Part shown: in pieces, positions 25,476-33,311 of the stretch | Layout: each line of letters begins with the position of its first letter | Numbering within the stretch: the first letter of the stretch is position 1 | DNA from: Anaerorhabdus sp036641015 | GTDB taxonomy: Bacteria > Bacillota_I > Bacilli_A > Erysipelotrichales > Erysipelotrichaceae | NCBI RefSeq assembly: GCF_036641015.1 | Contig: NZ_JAVWFO010000009.1 | Span: forward strand, 1 to 40,949 | Length of the DNA stretch: 40,949 nt | Direction of reading: 5' to 3' | Translations under genes and position numbers: made by a program | The notes under the pieces: generated by a model | Told to the model about the DNA's origin: nothing | Databases searched by the model: none | Seen by the model: the letters and a program-made list of their open reading frames with translations, nothing else

Positions 25476-26041
25476 AATTAAATAAAAGTATTTTTAACAC
25501 AATTTTATTATTATGCAGTTTTTTTGTTGTGCCATTGCTTACCATCTATTTAGGATCAAAGGCTAGTATGACCACAGAAAATTTTACTTTTCTTGCAAAT
25601 CAAGCTAGTACTAAACAATTATTTTATGTTTGGTCAATTATTTCATTAATCACTCACTATTTATTGTTATATAAGTTAAATAAAAAACTTCTAATTAATA
25701 TGAACATGATAAACTTAACATTTATTACTATGTTTATCGCTACTTTAATTCCTTATAAAAATGGTATTTCATTTATTGCATTTCTACATGTTGCCTTTGG
25801 ATATCTATCCTTTATTCTATATAACTATGATTTATTACTTATTTATACTCGACTAAAATCATTTAATCCTAACTTTGTACAACTGATATTCAATTTATAT
25901 ATATTTATGTTATCGATATGTTTTGCAATCTTTATGTTCTATGGAAGCATTAATGGTTTATGTGAAATTATTTTTTGTTGTAGTACACCAATCTTGTTGT
26001 CTTTATATATTATAAAAGTCGCCGAAGCGACTCATTATTAA
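25454..26041 (+). CDS. Six-helix membrane protein of unknown function
   Basis: 195 residues, about six hydrophobic segments, first near residues 13-35 (IFNTILLLCSFFVVPLLTIYL) and last near 165-188. I do not recognise a family; the overall pattern resembles small DUF998-like proteins only loosely. I chose ATG 25454 because the protein start MQKSSNSKLNK precedes the first helix naturally. No Shine-Dalgarno lies upstream and the predicted transcription start coincides with the ATG, so the mRNA may be leaderless. It is divergent from pheA and convergent with the Lys-rich protein gene (3-bp gap). Confidence 0.7.
   Translation: MQKSSNSKLNKSIFNTILLLCSFFVVPLLTIYLGSKASMTTENFTFLANQASTKQLFYVWSIISLITHYLLLYKLNKKLLINMNMINLTFITMFIATLIPYKNGISFIAFLHVAFGYLSFILYNYDLLLIYTRLKSFNPNFVQLIFNLYIFMLSICFAIFMFYGSINGLCEIIFCCSTPILLSLYIIKVAEATHY
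26010..26032 (-). terminator. Terminator of Lys-rich protein gene, inside opposing CDS
   Basis: Minus-strand hairpin AGTCGC-TTCG-GCGACT (26032-26017) followed by TTTTATA. The UUCG tetraloop makes it very stable. It lies within the last codons of the convergent membrane-protein gene. Confidence 0.75.
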
Positions 26042-26044
26042 ATA

Positions 26045-26485
26045 TTAATATTTTTTACGTTCAACACTTAAGTTATCTACATAGTAGCGAACAGTAAGTG
26101 AATTAGCAATCTTAGCTTTTACTTTTGGTTCAACTATAAATGCATCACCTTCAAGCATACATTCAAGAATTGCCTTACAGCATGTTTCGATGTTGTCTAC
26201 ACCAGCTTCGCATTCAGTAAGTAAATCACCTGCATTAACTTCAATGTAAAGCCAATTCATATGATGAGCTTCCCATTTCTTCCAGTTAATTACATCAATG
26301 TAGTCTTGCATTGATTTTTTTGTTTCATCTACTTTTTTTGTAGCTGTTTTCTTTTCTGTTACCTTTTTAGTTGTTGCCTTCTTTTCTGTTGGTTTTTTAG
26401 CTGTTGGTTTTTTAGCAGCCACCTTTTTTACTGGTTCTTTTTTTGTTTCTGTTTTTACTGTTTTTGTTTCTTTCTTTTCTGCCAT
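26045..26485 (-). CDS. Small protein with lysine-rich (histone H1-like) tail
   Basis: 146 residues in two parts. Residues 1 to about 57 are a low-complexity tail of repeated KK, TEKK and AKKP units, rich in Lys, Thr, Ala and Pro, like bacterial H1-type tails. Residues about 58-146 form a compact domain (MQDYIDVINWKKWEAHHMNW, then TECEAGVDNIETCCKAILECML, ending in TVRYYVDNLSVERKKY). I do not recognise the domain. The tail is expected to bind nucleic acids or acidic polymers without strict specificity; a nucleoid or RNA-linked role is inference. It is a stand-alone gene with its own terminator. The gap 26486-26562 holds nothing else clear. Confidence 0.75.
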   Translation of the reverse strand: MAEKKETKTVKTETKKEPVKKVAAKKPTAKKPTEKKATTKKVTEKKTATKKVDETKKSMQDYIDVINWKKWEAHHMNWLYIEVNAGDLLTECEAGVDNIETCCKAILECMLEGDAFIVEPKVKAKIANSLTVRYYVDNLSVERKKY

Positions 26486-26562
26486 TCTAGGTACCCCTTC
26501 CCATCACGATGATCCTGTGATTAATTTAATTATATCATTATTTTATAATAATTGAAGATGTG

Positions 26563-27870
26563 TTATCCAATACCACCTAAGAGTATTCCTAAAATAAAGA
26601 CTGTAATCGCAAGTAAAACATACCCATATCTAGCAAATATATATAATGAATCCTTGTGTGGTTTCACACAGGCAAGATTTAGAGCATCCATAAGTTTTTT
26701 CTTTGGCAATATCCAATAAATAGTAAATGCACCTAGCACTGCACCAGCTGGAACTATATAAATCGTTATAATATCCATCCATTGCCCCATATATGGTTCA
26801 TATTCAAGAAATACACCTATTGCAAAGGCAATAATAACTATACATATTATTGATACTGTTCGAGATAGTTTCAATCGTGATGTTGCCGCTTCTGTAACTG
26901 CTTCTAGCATGTTTATTAATGAAGTAATGCCAGCAAACAAAACACTGGTAAAGAATAATATAGAAAAGAAGCTTCCTAATGGCATTTGTTGGAAAATCAT
27001 CGGCATTGTTTTAAACATCAATGATGGACCTGCCGCAGGATTTAGCCCAAAAGCAAAGATTGCTGGAATAATTACAAAACTAGACAACATTGCTGCCACA
27101 GTATCAAATAATGCAGTATAGTTAGATAATTTAATAACATCTTCTTTTTCACTTAAATAACTTCCATATATAACCATTCCAGATCCTGTAATAGAAAGTG
27201 AAAAGAATGCTTGTCCCATAGCCATAACCCATGTCATAGGATTAAGTAAAAATTCCCATCTTGGAATCAATAGATATTCATACCCTGCCAAAGCACCTGG
27301 TAAAAATGCAACCCAAATCGCTAAAATTAAAAACAATATAAAGAATGCAGGCATCATTATTTTACTAACTTTTTCAATTCCTTTTATGATTCCAGATGAA
27401 AGCGCAATCCCAGTTATAACTAAAACTATAATATGCCATGGAATGCTACTAAAAGGTTTAGCTATTTCTTGAAAAAGCTCCGCTGGATTACTTTGCATTA
27501 ATGTCCCTGTGAATGATGATACTAAATAAAATAGTACCCATCCAACAATAATTGCATAACCAATCGCAATTCCCAATGATCCAATAAGTGGAAGAGTCCC
27601 TATTTTATCACCATGTTTTCTTCCACCAAGTTTAAATGCTTGCTCATATGACCCAATAGGTCCTGTTCCAAATAATCTCCCTAATGCAAATTCTCCTGAT
27701 AACCCTACTTTACCAAAAATAAAAATGAAGAATAAGTAAGGTATTAAAAATGCTGCACCGCCATATTGACCAACACGATATGGAAATAACCAAATGTTTC
27801 CCATACCTACTGCAGACCCTACAGAAGCTAATACAAATCCTAATTTTGATGTAAATTTTGTATTGTTCAT
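26563..27870 (-). CDS. Na+-dependent amino-acid symporter (NSS/SNF family), probable aromatic amino-acid importer
   Basis: 435 residues, about eleven hydrophobic helices. TM1 carries the Na+/substrate site LASVGSAVGMGNIWLFPYRVGQYGGAAFLIPYL, with GSGMVIYGSYLSE at TM6, both typical of LeuT-fold transporters of the YocR/MhsT branch. Relatives take up hydrophobic and aromatic amino acids with Na+. The preceding T-box has a Tyr specifier, so tyrosine is the likely regulated substrate. I chose ATG 27870, with GGGGGAG upstream; the frame extending to 27924 runs back through the T-box terminator and is unlikely to be translated. Confidence 0.92.
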   Translation of the reverse strand: MNNTKFTSKLGFVLASVGSAVGMGNIWLFPYRVGQYGGAAFLIPYLFFIFIFGKVGLSGEFALGRLFGTGPIGSYEQAFKLGGRKHGDKIGTLPLIGSLGIAIGYAIIVGWVLFYLVSSFTGTLMQSNPAELFQEIAKPFSSIPWHIIVLVITGIALSSGIIKGIEKVSKIMMPAFFILFLILAIWVAFLPGALAGYEYLLIPRWEFLLNPMTWVMAMGQAFFSLSITGSGMVIYGSYLSEKEDVIKLSNYTALFDTVAAMLSSFVIIPAIFAFGLNPAAGPSLMFKTMPMIFQQMPLGSFFSILFFTSVLFAGITSLINMLEAVTEAATSRLKLSRTVSIICIVIIAFAIGVFLEYEPYMGQWMDIITIYIVPAGAVLGAFTIYWILPKKKLMDALNLACVKPHKDSLYIFARYGYVLLAITVFILGILLGGIG

Positions 27871-27888
27871 CTTTTCTCCCCCTAACAA

Positions 27889-28140
27889 ACAAAAAACGCC
27901 CTTATCCAAGGACGTTATAATCAACGTGATACCACCTTATTTCATAAGCAATTCGCATTACTTACCTCATCGAGTACAATCATACTCTAGTACGATAACG
28001 TGTACATCCGTCTTTATCTACTAAATTCAATAAAGAAGCTCAAAGGTGTATCTCTTAAACTTTGTAAGTTCTTCGCATCATCCAGAACCTTTCTTCATAC
28101 AAATATTTTAAGCTCTTTCCTTATCATCGCTGATATTGAT
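27889..28140 (-). promoter_or_regulatory. T-box riboswitch, Tyr (UAC) specifier
   Basis: The T-box core is GGTGGTATCACG (minus strand, 27936-27925). A terminator follows: stem AACGTCCTT/AAGGGCGTT (27916-27895) with a GGAT loop, then TTTTTT. Stem I can be built: base TCAATA/TATTGA, K-turn GAGC, helix AAGG/CCTT, specifier loop, helices CTTAAA/TTTAAG and TTTGTA/TACAAA, then GTTCT/AGAAC capped by GGATGATGCGA. Aligned to the glyQS leader (codon-A-helix-GAGC), the specifier is TAC at 28050-28048, meaning uncharged tRNA-Tyr causes read-through into the symporter gene. Confidence 0.9.
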
Positions 28141-28168
28141 ATTTTATCATCAAGAATATTTAAGTCAA
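28141..28168 (-). promoter_or_regulatory. Promoter of T-box/symporter transcript
   Basis: Minus-strand TTGACT (28168-28163), 16 bases, extended -10 TGATAAAAT (TAAAAT 28146-28141). The -35 overlaps the stop end of the upstream diguanylate cyclase gene. Confidence 0.65.
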
Positions 28169-29274
28169 CTATTATTAGAAATATATGCTTCAGCTCTATT
28201 TCTACCTTTATTCTTTGCTTTATACATTGCCTCATCAGCAAAGTTAATTAGTTGCATATATGTACTAGAGTTACATTCTTTAGAATTTACATACCCCATG
28301 CTTATGGTTACATAACCATTTTCTGTACTTTCATGCTTAATGTGCAAAGATTCTATATCTTTAACAATACGCTCAGCAATATTTTTCATCTCATCTGCGC
28401 TATGACGATCATCGATAATAATAAATTCTTCACCACCGTAACGAGAAACAAATACATCTAGTTTTTTAACACATTTATCTAATTCTCTACCTATTATAGC
28501 CAAACACTCATCACCCTTTAAATGACCATATGTATCATTATATAGTTTAAAGTAATCAACATCCATCATGTATATATTCAATCCCTCACTAGAGCAATTA
28601 TCATAAATATCAACAATACATTTATTAAACCATCTTCTATTAGGAAGCAATGTCAATTCATCAATATTAGATTGTTCTTTGAGTATTATAGCTGCTTGTA
28701 TATTTTCCAAGTTAACATTCGTTGTATATACCCCATAGCCAATACTAACTATACAAACACATAAGGCATTTAATAAATCATTTTGTATTATTCGAGGATC
28801 TGTTTTATTTAGTAATACCATAACACAAAATAATAATGTCGCTATAATTGTTAAAATAATTGAATTTGAAGGTTTATCAACATATAAACTTGGCACAAAC
28901 ATTATAAATACAAAGAAAGTAACTGCATACATGTCATACGATATGACAGTACCTATATAAGCCACCATGTATAATAGACTAGCAGCAAACAAATAAAACA
29001 TAATTCTACAATATTCTTTATGATTTTTTATAACTTTTACAATAATCAATGTACATACACAAAACCATAAAACATAGATTCCATAAAACACCGTTAAATT
29101 TCCAATCAAATTAACTAAATAAGTTAATATGAATAAAAAAGCACACATACATGTTGAAAACGTATACGTAGTTACTAATGTTCCATAATTTCTTTCATTA
29201 AGTTGAACATAATTCCTAGTATAAAAATTCTTATCAACATTACCCCAAAGGATATAATTAAATATCTTATTCAT
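28165..29274 (-). CDS. Membrane diguanylate cyclase (GGDEF)
   Basis: 369 residues. The N-terminal ~180 residues contain about six hydrophobic helices. The C-terminal GGDEF domain begins NIDELTLLPNRRWFNK and has the active signature RYGGEEF, with DVDYFKLYNDTYGHLKGDECL upstream, so cyclic-di-GMP synthesis is predicted. The product-inhibition I-site (RxxD before GGEEF) is absent: the equivalent stretch reads KKLDVFVSRY. The gene opposes the EAL protein at 11.4-13.3 kb in function. Monocistronic; its 3' end carries the -35 of the T-box promoter. Confidence 0.9.
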   Translation of the reverse strand: MNKIFNYILWGNVDKNFYTRNYVQLNERNYGTLVTTYTFSTCMCAFLFILTYLVNLIGNLTVFYGIYVLWFCVCTLIIVKVIKNHKEYCRIMFYLFAASLLYMVAYIGTVISYDMYAVTFFVFIMFVPSLYVDKPSNSIILTIIATLLFCVMVLLNKTDPRIIQNDLLNALCVCIVSIGYGVYTTNVNLENIQAAIILKEQSNIDELTLLPNRRWFNKCIVDIYDNCSSEGLNIYMMDVDYFKLYNDTYGHLKGDECLAIIGRELDKCVKKLDVFVSRYGGEEFIIIDDRHSADEMKNIAERIVKDIESLHIKHESTENGYVTISMGYVNSKECNSSTYMQLINFADEAMYKAKNKGRNRAEAYISNNS

Positions 29275-29421
29275 GTTGCCTTCTCCCCTAATCCCATATA
29301 AATATAATATATTTATATTTTAATTTTACCACATCTTTGTAAATTGATATATCACGAATAAATACATCCATTAAATATCCAAAATACACCATTATTACAA
29401 TTTATCACAACATATTTTAAG

Positions 29422-29450
29422 TTGATTTTTAATATTACATAAGTTACAAT
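29422..29450 (+). promoter_or_regulatory. Promoter of tRNA-Leu
   Basis: TTGATT (29422-29427), 17 bases, TACAAT (29445-29450), 12 bp before the mature tRNA start. The rest of the gap from 29275 shows no other clear element. Confidence 0.7.
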
Positions 29451-29462
29451 ATTAAAGCAGTT

Positions 29463-29549
29463 GCCCTAGTGGTGAAATTGGTAGACGCAACGGACTCAAA
29501 ATCCGTCGGTAGCAATACTGTGCCGGTTCGAGTCCGGCCTGGGGCACCA
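29463..29549 (+). tRNA. tRNA-Leu (CAA)
   Basis: An 87-nt class II tRNA with long variable arm. Acceptor GCCCTAG...CTGGGGC, discriminator A and encoded CCA; anticodon loop CTCAAAA gives CAA, reading UUG. The T arm is CCGGTTCGAGTCCGG. Confidence 0.95.
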
Positions 29550-29559
29550 ATTTAAAATT

Positions 29560-29585
29560 AAGCCTATTTAAACTAGGCTTTTTTT
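29560..29585 (+). terminator. tRNA-Leu terminator
   Basis: AAGCCTA/TAGGCTT stem (29560-29580) with a 7-base loop, followed by TTTTT, 10 bp after the tRNA. Confidence 0.9.
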
Positions 29586-29678
29586 ATTTTAACAATGTTT
29601 AAAACATCTTTTTAACTAGTATTTAGATAGAAAACTGCGAAATTTGCGTTTTCCCATAGTTTATAAGAGGATGATAAG

Positions 29679-29707
29679 TTGATATTATTTACACATTTTT
29701 ATAAAAT
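29679..29707 (+). promoter_or_regulatory. Promoter of small membrane protein gene
   Basis: TTGATA (29679-29684), 17 bases, TAAAAT (29702-29707), 38 bp before the chosen ATG at 29746. An imperfect inverted repeat GAAAAC...GTTTTC (29630-29653) lies just upstream and could be an operator. Confidence 0.65.
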
Positions 29708-29745
29708 CGCATCAAAAGATAATTGCTTATATGAAGGTAGTTATA

Positions 29746-30333
29746 ATGGAGATTAGATTCTCATATGTAGGATTAATATTTTTAGTAATGCTTATTATTC
29801 CAAATATTATTTGGAGTAAGAATCTACCTAAAGACTATGATAAATATAGTAAAAACGAAAATAAATTACTATTAGTTTTTGAAAAAACAGGTGAAGTCTT
29901 AGTAACCTGTTCAGCATTAATATTTACTAACTTTAATCCAAATCAATTATCAATGTCGCCAATTATTTTACTATTCATATTTATACTAATGATTTTATAT
30001 GAGGTATATTGGATTAAATATTTTAAAAGCAATAAAACAATGAAGGATTTGAGTAGTAGTCTATTAGGGATACCTGTTGCAGGAGCAACTCTTCCTGCAT
30101 TATCTTTTTTCTTGTTAAGCGTATATGGAAATAATATCTTACTAATGATCGCAGCAATAATTTTTAGAATTGGTCATATTGGAATACATTTGAATCACTA
30201 CAAAGAATTAAGTAGCGAAATAGTAAATTTGAAATTGATTATTCTTAAAATAATAGCAACGCTTATAACGATATTAGGACTATCTCATATAGGAATTTTT
30301 ATATATTTATTATTTATCGAATCGTTGAATTAG
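29746..30333 (+). CDS. Six-helix membrane protein of unknown function
   Basis: 195 residues with about six hydrophobic segments spread along the chain (first residues 8-22, last about 167-192). No family recognised; FRIGHIGIHLNHYKE between helices 5 and 6 holds three histidines that could bind a metal or haem, but this is only a suggestion. I chose ATG 29746 since AGG lies 8 bases upstream; the in-frame ATG at 29731 lacks a site. The 3' end overlaps the convergent PAP2 gene by 24 bp. Confidence 0.7.
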   Translation: MEIRFSYVGLIFLVMLIIPNIIWSKNLPKDYDKYSKNENKLLLVFEKTGEVLVTCSALIFTNFNPNQLSMSPIILLFIFILMILYEVYWIKYFKSNKTMKDLSSSLLGIPVAGATLPALSFFLLSVYGNNILLMIAAIIFRIGHIGIHLNHYKELSSEIVNLKLIILKIIATLITILGLSHIGIFIYLLFIESLN

Positions 30334-30837
30334 ATATCCTGCAATTTTTGATGCTAGTATACCAACTACCGCACCAACAATAACATCACTAGGATGATGA
30401 ACATTTAAATATACACGAGAAAATGCAATAAGAGTGGCTAACGTATAGCTTCCTAAAGTTACCCACTTATTAATTTTAGTTAATGATGTCGCAACTGAAA
30501 ATGATGTTGCACTATGACTTGATGGAAATGAATAATTATTTGGTTTATGTATTAAAGATTGCAAATGAGCATTTTCAATAAATGGTCTTGGACGTCTTAC
30601 TATATTTTTTAAAATCAATTCACTAACTACAACCGATAACAGTAATGATAGTGCTACTAATTTTGCCCGTTTATTATTCTTTTTAAACAAAAAATAAACA
30701 ACTAATATAATTGCCCATAACAACATAACATCGCCTATACGAGTTATTATCTTCATTATCAAAGTCATCCACTCAGATTGTAGATTAGCTTGTATCCATT
30801 CCATAATTAATAAATCTATCTTAGTTATAAATTCCAT
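30310..30837 (-). CDS. PAP2-family membrane phosphatase
   Basis: 175 residues, about five hydrophobic helices. The three acid-phosphatase motifs are complete: KNIVRRPRP (KxxxxxxRP), PSSHS (PSxH) and SRVYLNVHHPSD (SRxxxxxHxxxD). Such enzymes dephosphorylate phosphatidic acid, phosphatidylglycerophosphate or undecaprenyl pyrophosphate at the outer face of the membrane. The exact lipid is not determinable. The stop-proximal 24 bp overlap the convergent gene. Confidence 0.9.
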   Translation of the reverse strand: MEFITKIDLLIMEWIQANLQSEWMTLIMKIITRIGDVMLLWAIILVVYFLFKKNNKRAKLVALSLLLSVVVSELILKNIVRRPRPFIENAHLQSLIHKPNNYSFPSSHSATSFSVATSLTKINKWVTLGSYTLATLIAFSRVYLNVHHPSDVIVGAVVGILASKIAGYLIQRFDK

Positions 30838-30869
30838 AATTTCTCCAAATTAATTAGTTACTTAAATCA

Positions 30870-30957
30870 TGGCGAAGAGTTAGGGATTCGAACCCTAGGT
30901 AACTTGCGCTACGCCACCTTTCCAAGATGGTGCCTTAAACCGCTCGGCCAACTCTTC
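30870..30957 (-). tRNA. tRNA-Ser (GGA)
   Basis: An 88-nt class II tRNA on the minus strand. Acceptor GAAGAGT...ACTCTTC, discriminator G (usual for Ser) and encoded CCA; anticodon loop TTGGAAA gives GGA. The anticodon stem has one wobble pair, and the long variable arm is as expected for Ser. Confidence 0.94.
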
Positions 30958-30968
30958 AGCACGTTGAT

Positions 30969-30997
30969 ATTATACTAGATATTTAAATTAGAATAAA
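30969..30997 (-). promoter_or_regulatory. Promoter of tRNA-Ser
   Basis: TATAAT on the minus strand (30974-30969), 12 bp from the tRNA 5' end; a weak -35 (TTTATT, 30997-30992) at 17 bases lies inside the 3' end of nnr. Confidence 0.6.
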
Positions 30998-32432
30998 GGA
31001 ACTCATCAATATAATCTACTAAACTCTCGATTGTTACCATTTTTGGATGATGTGAAGCAATAGCTAAATCCGCTGCTTTGCCATGAAGCCATACCGCCAT
31101 GACTACTGCTTGATATAAATCGCGTTTCTGACTTAATAATCCTGTAATTAAACCCGTCAAGAAATCTCCACTTCCCGCCTTCGCAAGTGCTGCATTTCCT
31201 GTTTGATTGATATACAAATCTTGTGTTGGCGAAACCACAAGAGTATGTGGTCCTTTTAAAACAAGTATTACTTTATATTCTTTTGCAAATGATTTTGCAA
31301 TTTCTATCCTGTTTGCTTGAATGGTTTCAATTGGTAACCCAACTAAACTTGAAAACTCATGAATATGAGGAGTTAATATCACTGGTGTCTTAATAAGTTT
31401 TAATAAATATAAATCATTTTTTAACATACGTATAGCTTCTGCATCTAAAACAACTGGACAAACAGTTTGTTGTAGGATCATTTCAAATAATTTATTTTTA
31501 CAATCCAAATAATTTGCGCCACTACCAAAACATATACATTTTGCTTCATTTACAACATTATTAAAAGTACTTACTACGGTATCTTTTGTAAACGGATGAA
31601 ATACTGGAGTTATTTCATTAGCTTGAAGCAACGGATATATTTTTTCATGGCATAACACATGAATATAACTTGATCCACTTGCTTTAGCACCCATAATATT
31701 TAATAGTGTTGCACCAGCCATTCCATAACTTCCACCAACAATTAATGGCTTTCCTTCACTACCTTTATAAGCATCCTCTTTTAAAATTGGAAATTGATTC
31801 ATAAAAATGTTATCATCCATTTCTACTAGATCAGAAGTTTTAGATTCAGCTATATCTAACGAAATCAAATCACATTCTTTAAATAGAAAATGATCTTTTC
31901 TTAATTGATGAAATATTTTTTTATAACCTAATGCAAATGTTATATCAGAACAAATTGCATCATTATCAAAGTTTCCAGTATCTGCCTCTGCCCCACTGTT
32001 TATATCAATTGCATATTTAATAGAATCTAGATCATTAACTAATCTAAACAATTCTCTTAAATCATTTGGGATATTTCCTGAAAAACCAAATCCAAAAATT
32101 GCATCAATTAAAATATCAGCACTTTTTATATCACTTAAATCATTTGTAATTATTTTTTTACACTTCGTGCGATTTTTCTTAGATTCAGATGTAGATTGCT
32201 CATCAAACAATGGATATACTTTCACATTGAATCCTGCTTCATTTAGATATTTAGCTAAGATATAACCATCTCCACCGTTATTACCTTTGCCACATAAAAC
32301 AACAATTTTTTCATTATGATGTCGCTTAATTATTTCTTGTGCAAGTTTAAAACCAACTTGATCCATTAGTTCTAAAGTGGATAAAGTTGAGTTTTGTTCA
32401 CATTCTTTCATTGTTTTAATAGTTACAATCAT
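30975..32432 (-). CDS. nnr: Bifunctional NAD(P)H-hydrate epimerase / ADP-dependent dehydratase
   Basis: Repairs hydrated NADH and NADPH. 485 residues. The N-terminal YjeF_N epimerase domain (about 1-205) has LMDQVGFKLAQEI and the nucleotide-binding CGKGNNGGDGYILAKYL. The C-terminal ribokinase-like dehydratase shows KPLIVGGSYGMAGATLLNIMGA, CFGSGAN, ILTPHIHEF, and the catalytic NAALAKAGSGDFLTGLI. Both halves look intact. ATG 32432 is preceded by GGAG at 8 bases; a GTG at 32438 is the alternative start. Divergent from the HAD phosphatase. Confidence 0.94.
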   Translation of the reverse strand: MIVTIKTMKECEQNSTLSTLELMDQVGFKLAQEIIKRHHNEKIVVLCGKGNNGGDGYILAKYLNEAGFNVKVYPLFDEQSTSESKKNRTKCKKIITNDLSDIKSADILIDAIFGFGFSGNIPNDLRELFRLVNDLDSIKYAIDINSGAEADTGNFDNDAICSDITFALGYKKIFHQLRKDHFLFKECDLISLDIAESKTSDLVEMDDNIFMNQFPILKEDAYKGSEGKPLIVGGSYGMAGATLLNIMGAKASGSSYIHVLCHEKIYPLLQANEITPVFHPFTKDTVVSTFNNVVNEAKCICFGSGANYLDCKNKLFEMILQQTVCPVVLDAEAIRMLKNDLYLLKLIKTPVILTPHIHEFSSLVGLPIETIQANRIEIAKSFAKEYKVILVLKGPHTLVVSPTQDLYINQTGNAALAKAGSGDFLTGLITGLLSQKRDLYQAVVMAVWLHGKAADLAIASHHPKMVTIESLVDYIDEFLYSNLNI

Positions 32433-32487
32433 ATTCACATCTCCAAATTCATTTTATCATGGTTATAAATCATTGACCATAATTTGA

Positions 32488-32516
32488 TTGAGGTAAACTG
32501 ATAATCTAGATATAAT
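32488..32516 (+). promoter_or_regulatory. Promoter of HAD phosphatase gene
   Basis: TTGAGG (32488-32493), 17 bases, TATAAT (32511-32516). The predicted start near 32523 makes the ATG at 32523 too close for translation and supports ATG 32541. Confidence 0.7.
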
Positions 32517-32540
32517 ATACTCATGAAAGTGAGAAAAAAT

Positions 32541-33266
32541 ATGACTAAAACAATTATCGTATATGATTTCGATGGTACTTTAACTCCAAATTCTCTACCA
32601 AAAATCGGCTTGATGGACAAACTTGGATATAGTTTTGATAGATATGAACAAAAAATGAAGGAATGGTTACTTAATCACCCTGGTAAGGATATCTACGATT
32701 CTTATTACATGACTTTTTTAAATATATTAGAAGAATCAGGATATCCATTAACTGATGAGACATTCGCATTATCTGCAAATGAAAATAATTATAATCCAGG
32801 AGTATTTGAATATTTTGAAAGTGTTAAGCCTTATGTAAAAAATTACTTAGTAAGTTCTGGTTTTAAAGTGCCATTATTACACTCAGGTGTCAGCAAATAT
32901 TTTGAAGAAATATATGGAACAATCTTTGAATACAATAATGACAACATTGCAACTGGTGTGAAATACGCAATGAATGACCAACGCAAAGTAGATAAAATCA
33001 AGGAAATATGCGAGTTAAATCATCTTGATAATTATGACTGTTCAAACGTAATCTATTTAGGTGATGGATTAACAGATGCTTATGCAATGTCATTTGTTAA
33101 GGAACATGGTGGTATTTCAATCTTTGTGTATCAACCTCATGAAAACCTAGATGCGTTCAATGTGCTTAAGGAAAAAGGAATAGTTGATGTAGCATATGTA
33201 GCAGATTATTCTATAAATAGTGAACTGTACAACAAGTTAATAAGCATAATAAATAGGCAGGACTGA
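32541..33266 (+). CDS. HAD-superfamily hydrolase (phosphoserine phosphatase-like)
   Basis: 241 residues. Motif I is IIVYDFDGTLTP (nucleophile and acid/base Asp), motif II YLVSSGF, and motif IV YLGDGLTDAYAMSF. The alpha-helical cap between motifs I and II places it in HAD subfamily I, type IB, like SerB-type enzymes. It probably dephosphorylates a small metabolite; the substrate is unknown. I chose ATG 32541 (GTGAG upstream). Divergent from nnr; terminator follows. Confidence 0.85.
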   Translation: MTKTIIVYDFDGTLTPNSLPKIGLMDKLGYSFDRYEQKMKEWLLNHPGKDIYDSYYMTFLNILEESGYPLTDETFALSANENNYNPGVFEYFESVKPYVKNYLVSSGFKVPLLHSGVSKYFEEIYGTIFEYNNDNIATGVKYAMNDQRKVDKIKEICELNHLDNYDCSNVIYLGDGLTDAYAMSFVKEHGGISIFVYQPHENLDAFNVLKEKGIVDVAYVADYSINSELYNKLISIINRQD

Positions 33267-33292
33267 TTAATAATTCAGCTCTGCCTATTTTA
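33252..33292. terminator. Terminator between HAD gene and lipoprotein gene
   Basis: Long hairpin AATAGGCAG/CTGCCTATT (33252-33289) with an inner CTGA/TTCAG stem; TTTTA follows on the plus strand. It begins inside the HAD gene's last codons and probably serves both convergent genes. Confidence 0.8.
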
Positions 33293-33311
33293 CTTTATAA
33301 TTTTTTTTCTT

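Noticed and set aside
26909..27121. 70-codon plus-strand frame inside the symporter gene
   Set aside because: Shadow of a conserved membrane protein; no start signal.
29596..29608. Palindrome ATGTTTTAAAACAT-like near the tRNA-Leu terminator
   Set aside because: Short AT-rich inverted repeat expected by chance in this base composition; no gene or promoter element is tied to it.
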